Assembly: GCA_016463045.1 (NCBI GenBank)
Contig: JAEMSB010000113.1
Coordinates: 1 to 9,272, forward strand
Length of the DNA: 9,272 nt
Direction: 5' to 3'
DNA from: Niveispirillum sp.
Lineage (GTDB): Bacteria; Pseudomonadota; Alphaproteobacteria; Azospirillales; Azospirillaceae
The stretch's first letter is position 1. Each line of letters starts with the position of its first letter. The position numbers and the translations under genes are program-made. This document shows positions 1 through 5,344 of the stretch, one piece after another. Under the pieces are notes generated by a model, which saw nothing but the letters and a program-made list of their open reading frames with translations, was not told the DNA's origin and did not search any database.

Positions 1-38
1 ATGTTCATGGGGGTGCTCTCCATCGCCAGTTCAGGGGA

Positions 39-1070
39 TCAGTTGGGCCGCCGCGCCAACTGCGCCAGTTGGAAGAAGGCGCGCGAACAGATGGTTTCAT
101 CCGGCATATGGGTGCGTTTGCACTCCGCCTCCGCTTCCTGCAGCCGGTCCAGGGCTTGATGCAGCTTGGGCAGGGTCCAGTTACGGATCTGGGCTGTCAG
201 GATGGGTTCCAGCTTGAAGAAAACGGGCGGGCGCAGGGCCTTTACGGCGGCCTGCGGGGTCTGCCCCTTGGCCACATGGGCCACGGCCATGTGCAGGCGC
301 TGGAAATAGCGCTGGGCGGCCCGCAGGATGGCAACCGTGGCGGTCCCGTCGGCATAGAGACGGCGTAAAGACCGGTCCACCTCCGCCATATCGCCACCCG
401 CCGCCGCCTGGGCCGGTTCATCCAGGTCAAGCGCGGCCCAGGCGCCGATGATCGCGCGCGCATCCTCCAGCGTCACCCGCTTCTGCCCCAGCATGTAGAG
501 CGCCAGCTTGTCGATCTCTCCCCGCGCCATGGAGCGGTCACCCACCAGATTGCCGGCCAGCCAGTCGCGGGCGTCGGGATCGATCTGCAGGCCATGGTCG
601 GCCATCATGCGACCGATGGTGCCGGCCAGCTCCTCCTCGCCCTCCACATAGCAGGCGATGGCGCCGGCAATGTCGCCTGCATCCTCCACGGCCTTGCGCA
701 ACTTGGAACGGGCATCCAGTTCGCCGGCTTCGATGACCAGCAGCGTGTCGCCGCCAGGAAAGCTTTTCAGCAGAGCGGTGACGGTCACGGCCAGCTTGTC
801 ATCGGCGTCGCGCACCCGCACGACGCGCCGCCCGCCCGTCAGGGCCATGGCCGACAACTCATCACCCAGCCGGGCCGGGTCGGCGGTCACCTGATCGGCC
901 TTCATTTCAGTCCCGCGGAACGGGTCGGACAGGTCAGGACAGGCCGATTGCGCGGCGGTCTTGGCGCGTTCGCGCACCAGACCGGCATCGGGACCATAGA
1001 GCAGGACCAGCCGCGTGGCCGGCGGCGGGCGCTTGGCGAAGGCGTCGGCGTTTTTCGGCTGAACCTTCAA
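39..1070 (-). CDS. holA: DNA polymerase III subunit delta
   Basis: This encodes the delta subunit of the DNA polymerase III clamp loader, which binds and opens the beta sliding clamp in the cytoplasm. The 343-residue product has the usual length for the family. Its N-terminal AAA-type domain carries a YGPDAG loop near residues 25-30, the degenerate nucleotide-binding region typical of delta. The block GNLVGDRSMARGEIDKLALY at about 173-192 and the helical C-terminal collar domain (about 215-341), ending in a conserved AE-x-K ... RAFFQLAQLARR stretch, also fit. The start is TTG (1068-1070), preceded at five bases by a strong GGAGG; no better in-frame ATG lies near it. The gene begins 12 bp after the lptE stop, so it is almost certainly cotranscribed with lptE and leuS. 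Assignment is by family recognition; the motifs are seen directly. Confidence 0.93.
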   Translation of the reverse strand: MKVQPKNADAFAKRPPPATRLVLLYGPDAGLVRERAKTAAQSACPDLSDPFRGTEMKADQVTADPARLGDELSAMALTGGRRVVRVRDADDKLAVTVTALLKSFPGGDTLLVIEAGELDARSKLRKAVEDAGDIAGAIACYVEGEEELAGTIGRMMADHGLQIDPDARDWLAGNLVGDRSMARGEIDKLALYMLGQKRVTLEDARAIIGAWAALDLDEPAQAAAGGDMAEVDRSLRRLYADGTATVAILRAAQRYFQRLHMAVAHVAKGQTPQAAVKALRPPVFFKLEPILTAQIRNWTLPKLHQALDRLQEAEAECKRTHMPDETICSRAFFQLAQLARRPN

Positions 1071-1075
1071 CGCCC

Positions 1076-1080
1076 CCTCC
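1076..1080 (-). promoter_or_regulatory. Ribosome binding site of holA fixing a TTG start
   Basis: The minus strand reads GGAGG (followed by GGG) five bases before the TTG at 1070-1068. This near-perfect Shine-Dalgarno sits between the lptE stop (1083-1085) and the TTG, which supports the non-ATG start and independent initiation on a shared mRNA. Confidence 0.75.
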
Positions 1081-1082
1081 CC

Positions 1083-1604
1083 TTACTGCTTGTCACGCGC
1101 GAAATAGAGCGACAGGCGCGTGCGGATATCGTCCGCGAGTTCGGTCAGGCCGCGATCATAGGCATCCTGACGCGTGGCCAGCACGGCAAACTGGCTGTCC
1201 AGCAGGTTAAAGCTGACGATGGAGCGGGAGAAGGTGCGATAGACCACCTGGCCCGTGCTGATCTCGATCAGCTCGTAACTGGCCTGCAGGCGCAGCCGCG
1301 CACGGGTGGCGGTCGCATCCTTCTGAATACCCAGCTCCTCCTCCGTCGCCGACAGGGCGACGGCCAGACGGTAGCGGGCATTGGCGGGCCGGCCATCGGT
1401 ATAGAACCGGTCAATCAGGTTGTTGCGCAGGACCTGACCGTTGCGGTCCACGATCGGGTCGATCTGTACATTGGCCAGCGCCGCGCCCACGGCGCTGTCA
1501 TGGGACGCTGTGCCATAGACCGGCTTGAAACCGCAGGCCCCCAGCACCGCCGGCATGAGGGCCAGCAGCAGGGCGGTGGCAAGACGGGGGAAATGCTGGG
1601 CCAT
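1083..1604 (-). CDS. lptE: LPS-assembly lipoprotein LptE
   Basis: This encodes the outer-membrane lipoprotein that plugs and supports LptD in the Lpt machine, delivering lipopolysaccharide to the cell surface. From ATG 1602-1604 the product is 173 residues. It starts with a type II signal peptide: positively charged start, hydrophobic run at about residues 9-20, and lipobox LGAC with acylated Cys24. The following CGFKPVYG is the hallmark beginning of mature LptE/RlpB. The rest (sequences such as YRLAVALS, RARLRLQASYELI, VVYRTFSRSIVSFNLLDSQFA) fits the LptE alpha/beta sandwich. An upstream in-frame TTG (1629-1631) would add nine residues, but it lies inside an inverted repeat. The ATG has GAGG (1611-1614) six bases upstream and gives a standard signal peptide, so I prefer the ATG. 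It sits between leuS and holA, a gene order common in Alphaproteobacteria. Confidence 0.9.
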   Translation of the reverse strand: MAQHFPRLATALLLALMPAVLGACGFKPVYGTASHDSAVGAALANVQIDPIVDRNGQVLRNNLIDRFYTDGRPANARYRLAVALSATEEELGIQKDATATRARLRLQASYELIEISTGQVVYRTFSRSIVSFNLLDSQFAVLATRQDAYDRGLTELADDIRTRLSLYFARDKQ

Positions 1605-1610
1605 GGCACG

Positions 1611-1614
1611 CCTC
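1611..1614 (-). promoter_or_regulatory. Ribosome binding site of lptE at the foot of a stem
   Basis: The minus strand reads GAGG, six bases before the lptE ATG at 1604. It directly abuts the lptE-proximal arm (1615-1631) of a 17-bp inverted repeat. Folding of that repeat could therefore influence ribosome access. The site supports the ATG start over the upstream TTG. Confidence 0.55.
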
Positions 1615-1697
1615 GTTGAGGCTTGGTTCAAGAAATTTGCGGTTCTTTAGCCAAGAACCTGCGGGAAACAGGCCGGAAGGTTGAACCAAGCCTCAAC
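1615..1697 (-). repeat. Perfect 17-bp inverted repeat in the leuS-lptE spacer
   Basis: GTTGAGGCTTGGTTCAA at 1615-1631 is the exact reverse complement of TTGAACCAAGCCTCAAC at 1681-1697, with 49 bases between. In the leuS-lptE transcript these arms could form a 17-bp stem that ends right beside the lptE ribosome binding site. The enclosed region contains its own hairpin (1641-1659). No matching target-site duplication is visible outside the arms, and there is no ORF inside. A regulatory or mRNA-processing structure is therefore more likely than an insertion element, although a decayed repeat element is possible. The repeat is seen directly; its role is inferred. Confidence 0.8.
1641..1659 (-). 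promoter_or_regulatory. Small hairpin inside the leuS-lptE spacer
   Basis: GGTTCTT (1641-1647) and AAGAACC (1653-1659) are perfectly complementary across a five-base loop. On the minus strand the stem is followed by GCAAATTTC, which is too poor in T to be a confident intrinsic terminator. It lies in the loop of the 17-bp inverted repeat, so the whole spacer can fold as a branched structure. Confidence 0.45.
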
Positions 1698-1703
1698 CTT
1701 CCG
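1674..1703 (-). terminator. 11-bp hairpin just after leuS; attenuator or terminator candidate
   Basis: CGGAAGGTTGA (1674-1684) pairs perfectly with TCAACCTTCCG (1693-1703) around an eight-base loop, starting about ten bases after the leuS stop. Downstream on the minus strand comes GCCTGTTTCC, with only three T in a row, so it is not a classic intrinsic terminator. It may pause polymerase, block exonucleases or reduce read-through into lptE. Most of the 1681-1697 arm of the 17-bp inverted repeat is contained in this hairpin, so this hairpin and the long stem cannot form together. Confidence 0.5.
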
Positions 1704-1713
1704 ACCCATAAAC

Positions 1714-4299
1714 TCACACAACAATATTCACGATGCGGTTCGGAACCACGATGATCTTGCGCGGCTCTTTGCCATCCATGGCCCGCTGCACATTCACATC
1801 GGCCAGGGCCGCCTCCCGCGCCACGGCTTCGGCACAGTCACGGGCGAGCGTCAGGGTGGCGCGCAGCTTGCCATTGACCTGCACGGCCACGGTGGCGCTG
1901 TCATCCACCAACAGGGCCGCATCGGAGACGGGCCAGGTACGGTCGACCAGGAGGTCGCCATGGCCCAGCTCTTCCCACATCTGTTGGGCAAGGTGCGGCA
2001 TCACGGGCTGTACGATCTGCGCCATATATTCCAGCGCCTCACGCGCGGCCCAGGCCTCGTCCGTCGGCACCTCGCCCTTGGCCGCCATCTTCGACAGGGC
2101 GTCGCCCAGGGCATTGGTGAAGGTGCGCAGCTTGGCGACGGAGCTATTGAAGCGATAGCCCTCGATATCCTCACCCACAGCCACCGCCGCCTTGTGCGCG
2201 GCGCGACGCAGGGCCGTGGCATCGGTCCCGAAGCTGTTGGGGGCGGCAGCACCAGCGGCGGGCAGTGCAAAGCCCGGCTCTGTCACCAACCGCCACAGGC
2301 GGTTGATATAGCGCCAGGCACCGTCAATCCCGGCCTCGGTCCATTCCAGATCGCGGTCGGGCGGGCTGTCCGACATCATGAACAGGCGGGCGGCATCGGC
2401 GCCATAGCTGCCGATGATGCCTTCCGGATCCACGACATTCTTCTTGGACTTCGACATCTTGATGACAGGGCCGACCGTGACAGGGGAACCGTCGGCGATC
2501 TTGGTGGCCTTGGTCCCCTGGATATCGACATCCACGGGGAAGACCCACTTGCCATCGGCATCCTGGAAGGTTGCGTGCGTCACCATGCCCTGGGTGAACA
2601 GCCCGCCAAACGGCTCCGGCAGATCCAGATAGCCGCAATGCGACAGGGCGCGGGTCCAGAAGCGGGAATAGAGCAGGTGCAGGACCGCATGCTCGATACC
2701 GCCGATATAATTATCGACGGGCAGCCAGTACTTCACCAGCTCCTTATCGAACGCCACCTGCTCGTTACGCGGATCGGCAAAGCGCAGGAAATACCAGCTC
2801 GACTCGATAAACGTGTCGAACGTGTCCGTCTCCCGCTCCGCATCCTTGCCACAGCAGGGGCACTTCACATGCTTCCAGGTGGCGTGGCGGGCCAGCGGGT
2901 TGCCGGCGGCGTCAAAGGTGACGTCGGCCGGCAGGGTGACGGGAAGCTGATCCTCCGGCACTGGCACCACGCCGCAATCGGCACAATGGATGATGGGGAT
3001 GGGGCAGCCCCAGTAACGCTGACGGGAAACGCCCCAATCGCGCAGGCGGAACATGGTTGTCCCCTGCCCGCGGCTTAAGGCTTCGATCTTCGCGACGGCG
3101 GCCTTCTTGCCCTCTTCCACGGACAGACCGTCCAGGAAGTCGGAATTGCGGATGCTGCCGGGGCCGGTATAGGCCTCATTCCCCACAGCGAAGCTGGCAG
3201 GGTCCTCACCGTCGGGCACCACCACCGGCTTCACTGGCAGGTCATACTTGCGGGCGAAGTCCAGGTCGCGCTGATCATGCGCCGGGCAGCCGAAGATGGC
3301 GCCGGTTCCATATTCCATCAGCACGAAATTGGCGACATAGACGGGCAGGTTCCAGCCCTTCACAAAGGGATGCTCCGCCGTCACCGGCGTGCGCCAGCCC
3401 TTCTTTTCCGCCTGTTCCAGCGTGGCTTCGCTGGTGCCCATGCGGTTGCATTCGGCGATGAACTCGGCCAGACCTGCATCGCTCTCGGCCAGCTTGCTGG
3501 CCAGCGGATGGTTGGGGCTGATCGCCACGAAGGACGCACCGAACAGCGTGTCGGGCCGGGTGGTGAACACTTCCAGATCGGCATGCCCATCGGAAAGCTG
3601 GAAGAAGAAGCGGCAGCCCGTGGACTTGCCGATCCAGTTCTCCTGCATGATGCGGACTTTTTCGGGCCAGCGGTCCAGCGTGGTGATGGCCGACAGCAGT
3701 TCGTCCGCGAAATGCGTAATCTTCAGGAACCACTGGGAGAGCTTGCGCTTTTCCACCAGCGCGCCGGTGCGCCAGCCGCGCCCGTCAATCACCTGCTCAT
3801 TGGCCAGGACGGTGTTGTCCACGGGGTCCCAGTTGACCCAGCTTTCCTTGCGATAGGCGAGGCCGGCCTTCAGGAAATCCAGAAACATCTTCTGCTCGAA
3901 CCGGTAATATTCCGGTCGGCAGGTGGCGATCTCACGATCCCAGTCGATGGCCAGACCCATGGTCTTCAACTGGCCGCGCATGGCCTTGATGTTCTCGTAC
4001 GTCCAGGTACCGGGATGGGTATTGCGCTCCAGTGCGGCATTCTCCGCCGGCAGGCCGAACGCGTCCCAGCCCATCGGGTGCAGGACGTTGAACCCCTTGG
4101 ACCGCTTATAGCGGGCGATCACGTCGCCGATCGTGTAGTTGCGCACATGGCCCATATGGATGCGCCCCGACGGATAGGGGAACATCTCCAGCACATAGGT
4201 CTTGGGCTTGGACGGATCGGCGGTGACGGCGAAGCTGCGGCGCTCTTCCCAGACGGACTGCCACTTGGCTTCGGTTTCGCGGACATTATAGCGGGACAT
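1714..4299 (-). CDS. leuS: Leucyl-tRNA synthetase
   Basis: This class I aminoacyl-tRNA synthetase charges tRNA-Leu with leucine using ATP in the cytoplasm. The 861-residue protein has full family length. The Rossmann catalytic domain carries the HIGH-type signature HMGH at residues 48-51, within FPYPSGRIHMGHVRNY. The CP1 editing domain (about 225-420) contains the TTRPDT motif at 246-251 and GTGAIFGCPAHDQRD at 331-345, which includes the editing-site Asp. A cysteine knuckle pair, CADC (439-442) and CPCC (480-483), fits the zinc-binding insertion. The second catalytic signature KMSKS is at 614-618. The C-terminal part is the anticodon-binding helical bundle and the tRNA-contacting tail. The ATG is at 4297-4299, and MSRYN followed by a WQ...W region is the usual N-terminus; the upstream Shine-Dalgarno is weak. 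It heads the leuS-lptE-holA run. Confidence 0.98.
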   Translation of the reverse strand: MSRYNVRETEAKWQSVWEERRSFAVTADPSKPKTYVLEMFPYPSGRIHMGHVRNYTIGDVIARYKRSKGFNVLHPMGWDAFGLPAENAALERNTHPGTWTYENIKAMRGQLKTMGLAIDWDREIATCRPEYYRFEQKMFLDFLKAGLAYRKESWVNWDPVDNTVLANEQVIDGRGWRTGALVEKRKLSQWFLKITHFADELLSAITTLDRWPEKVRIMQENWIGKSTGCRFFFQLSDGHADLEVFTTRPDTLFGASFVAISPNHPLASKLAESDAGLAEFIAECNRMGTSEATLEQAEKKGWRTPVTAEHPFVKGWNLPVYVANFVLMEYGTGAIFGCPAHDQRDLDFARKYDLPVKPVVVPDGEDPASFAVGNEAYTGPGSIRNSDFLDGLSVEEGKKAAVAKIEALSRGQGTTMFRLRDWGVSRQRYWGCPIPIIHCADCGVVPVPEDQLPVTLPADVTFDAAGNPLARHATWKHVKCPCCGKDAERETDTFDTFIESSWYFLRFADPRNEQVAFDKELVKYWLPVDNYIGGIEHAVLHLLYSRFWTRALSHCGYLDLPEPFGGLFTQGMVTHATFQDADGKWVFPVDVDIQGTKATKIADGSPVTVGPVIKMSKSKKNVVDPEGIIGSYGADAARLFMMSDSPPDRDLEWTEAGIDGAWRYINRLWRLVTEPGFALPAAGAAAPNSFGTDATALRRAAHKAAVAVGEDIEGYRFNSSVAKLRTFTNALGDALSKMAAKGEVPTDEAWAAREALEYMAQIVQPVMPHLAQQMWEELGHGDLLVDRTWPVSDAALLVDDSATVAVQVNGKLRATLTLARDCAEAVAREAALADVNVQRAMDGKEPRKIIVVPNRIVNIVV

Positions 4300-4329
4300 G
4301 GGTCGGAACCTGTCGAACGGGTGTCGCTT

Positions 4330-4367
4330 CGCCGGGCGTCACCCGTGACAGGGGCCGATGCCCGGCG
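4330..4367 (-). promoter_or_regulatory. GC-rich hairpin in the leuS leader
   Basis: CGCCGGGC (4330-4337) pairs perfectly with GCCCGGCG (4360-4367), and the loop contains a further short stem (GTCA/TGAC, 4338-4341 with 4346-4349). The structure sits about 30 bases upstream of the leuS ATG. No T-run follows it on either strand, so it is not an ordinary terminator. It could be a leader structure affecting leuS translation or mRNA stability. I see no T-box features, and I did not find a convincing leucine-rich leader peptide. Confidence 0.4.
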
Positions 4368-4393
4368 GCTCGGAATATCGCTCTGCGATCACT

Positions 4394-4399
4394 ATCATA
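4394..4399 (-). promoter_or_regulatory. Possible -10 element for leuS
   Basis: The minus strand reads TATGAT here, five of six matches to the sigma-70 -10 consensus. It would place a start site near 4386 and give a leader of roughly 87 bases. The sequence at -35 is GC-rich and matches poorly, partly because the DUF3576 terminator hairpin lies there. The call is weak. Confidence 0.25.
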
Positions 4400-4406
4400 A
4401 ACGCCG

Positions 4407-4428
4407 AAGGCCGGCGAAGGCCGGCCTT
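4407..4428 (-). terminator. Hairpin terminator between the DUF3576 gene and leuS
   Basis: AAGGCCGGC (4407-4415) and GCCGGCCTT (4420-4428) form a perfect 9-bp stem with a four-base loop, about 35 bases beyond the lipoprotein gene's stop codon. On the minus strand it is followed by CGGCGTTTATG, with only a short T run. The stem is strong and well placed to end the lipoprotein transcript or insulate leuS from it, but the weak tail leaves room for read-through. Confidence 0.6.
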
Positions 4429-4462
4429 GGCATGGCTGAACCGCAAACTGCCGGAAACGGGG

Positions 4463-4981
4463 TCAGTTGCTGGGCGCAGCCGACTGCTGACGTAGCTGAC
4501 GGGCACGGGTCAGGATCGTGTCTTCCAGCTGCGTGCCGGTTTCCGCCGTCACCGGCGCGTCGATCCAGACACCACCCTTCAGTTCCTGGCGGAACACGGT
4601 GGCGCGCACGCCATCGGCGCGGAGCGCCGCGTCCAGGATGTAGAGATTGACCTTGAACCGCTCGCTCGGCGTGGCCGGCGGGCTGTACCAGTCGGTCAGG
4701 ATGACGCCGCCATAGGGGTCGGCCTGAACCAGCGGCATGAAAGTTACGGTATCCAGGGCGGCGCGCCACAGGAAGGCGTTGACCGTCACGGTGCCGGCGG
4801 GGCGGGCAGCGGCGTTCATGCCTGCAGCCCCGCCATTGTTCTGGCGCAGGATCTGGGTGTTGGGGGCCTCAGGCTCCCCGCCGAAACCCAGGCTGTCCAG
4901 CGCGCCGCAGCCGGAAAGACCCAGCGCCAGGGCGCCCAACAGGGCGGAACGACCAATCACGGACAGGGCACGCAAGGACAT
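4463..4981 (-). CDS. DUF3576 family lipoprotein
   Basis: The 172-residue protein resembles the DUF3576 family of alphaproteobacterial envelope proteins of unknown function. The N-terminus is a lipoprotein signal peptide: Arg4 and Arg11, a hydrophobic core at about 13-21, and lipobox LSGC with acylated Cys25. Residues after Cys25 are Gly- and Asn-rich, a likely flexible linker. The conserved core VNAFLWRAALDTVTFMPL ... ADPYGGVILTDWY spans about 66-99. The C-terminus is basic and Gln-rich. Residue 2 after the Cys is Gly, not Asp, so outer-membrane sorting would be expected by the enteric rule, which is only a guess here. ATG 4979-4981 has GGTGG about seven bases upstream. It lies upstream of leuS in the same direction, apparently separated by a terminator. 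The molecular role is not known to me. Confidence 0.85.
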   Translation of the reverse strand: MSLRALSVIGRSALLGALALGLSGCGALDSLGFGGEPEAPNTQILRQNNGGAAGMNAAARPAGTVTVNAFLWRAALDTVTFMPLVQADPYGGVILTDWYSPPATPSERFKVNLYILDAALRADGVRATVFRQELKGGVWIDAPVTAETGTQLEDTILTRARQLRQQSAAPSN

Positions 4982-5032
4982 GGGAAGACCACCCGGATAA
5001 CGCCAGCGGAAAGTTTAAGCCATCCTTAGAGC

Positions 5033-5059
5033 AAAAAAGCCGGCACTAGGCAAGGCCGG
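5033..5059 (-). terminator. Intrinsic terminator, minus strand
   Basis: On the minus strand CCGGC (5059-5055) and GCCGG (5044-5040) pair across a ten-base loop and are followed, after one C, by six T (5038-5033). It is preceded by a second small perfect hairpin (5058-5070) that shares bases with it. It could end a transcript from the glycosyltransferase gene about 290 bases upstream, or a small RNA from the intergenic region. It lies about 50 bases before the DUF3576 start, so that gene probably has its own promoter. Confidence 0.6.
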
Positions 5060-5154
5060 GCGGATCGCCCCTCGGACAGCGTCGCTGCTTACACGGCAAT
5101 CAAGGCGGGATTCAGGCGGGGAAAAATGCAAAAGGCGGGTTTCGCGACACCCAG

Positions 5155-5193
5155 GTGAAACATCATGCAACACAAAATGAGGCTGTGTTTCAC
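5155..5193. repeat. Nested inverted repeat in the intergenic region
   Basis: GTGAAACA (5155-5162) is the exact reverse complement of TGTTTCAC (5186-5193). Inside and overlapping it, AACACA (5169-5174) pairs with TGTGTT (5184-5189). The two stems share the right arm, so only one can form at a time. It could be an RNA hairpin of a small RNA or 3' UTR, or a binding site for a dimeric regulator; the spacing of the outer arms is long for an operator. Confidence 0.4.
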
Positions 5194-5344
5194 GGCCATT
5201 GCCCCACCCGCTCCGCATGGCAGCGGCATTGCCGGGCGGTGGATGTGGATCTGGTGAGAATAGACAGATTGTATCAGATGCAGGCCATAAATGCAGGAGT
5301 TCCAATTGCTGATCGTGGTCTGAACGGCCCTCCTGACAGGCAAC

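Larger units (their letters stand above)
4982..5344. other. 363-bp intergenic region without a convincing gene
   Basis: This gap lies between the start of the DUF3576 gene and the 3' end of the glycosyltransferase gene, both on the minus strand. Short ORFs exist on both strands but show no recognisable protein, no good ribosome binding site and no plausible domain. It contains a minus-strand intrinsic terminator (5033-5059), an adjacent GGGCG/CGCCC mini-hairpin (5058-5070), a nested inverted repeat (5155-5193), and three AGGCGGG copies at 5103, 5114 and 5133. A minus-strand TACAAT at 5273-5268 resembles a -10 box, but no good -35 is found. Reading: a long 3' UTR, or a minus-strand small RNA of roughly 230 bases ending at the terminator; undecided. 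Confidence 0.5.

Noticed and set aside
1..38. Possible start of another minus-strand gene, ATG at 8-6 with GGAG at 21-18
   Set aside because: Only two codons would lie in the window, so no product can be named and the match may be chance. The end of a convergent parB on the plus strand was also considered, but no plus-frame stop occurs in these bases.
594..1619. Long plus-strand ORF opposite holA and lptE (341 codons)
   Set aside because: It is antisense to two clearly recognisable genes, has no family-like motifs, and its composition is rich in Gly, Gln, His and Arg, as expected from the complement of GC-biased codons.
1629..1631. TTG as the start of lptE
   Set aside because: It would add nine residues ahead of a normal lipoprotein signal peptide and has no good ribosome binding site. 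The ATG at 1602-1604 has GAGG at six bases.
1615..1697. Insertion sequence or MITE
   Set aside because: The inverted ends are perfect, but no target-site duplication, transposase fragment or second copy is visible, so I list it as an inverted repeat only.
1681..3078. Plus-strand ORF of 465 codons starting in the inverted repeat
   Set aside because: It is a shadow of leuS. Its first residues resemble the extended lptE N-terminus only because both use the same inverted-repeat sequence from a TTG.
3277..4650. Plus-strand ORF of 457 codons opposite leuS
   Set aside because: It lies antisense to the catalytic and editing domains of leuS, without a recognisable domain or ribosome binding site.
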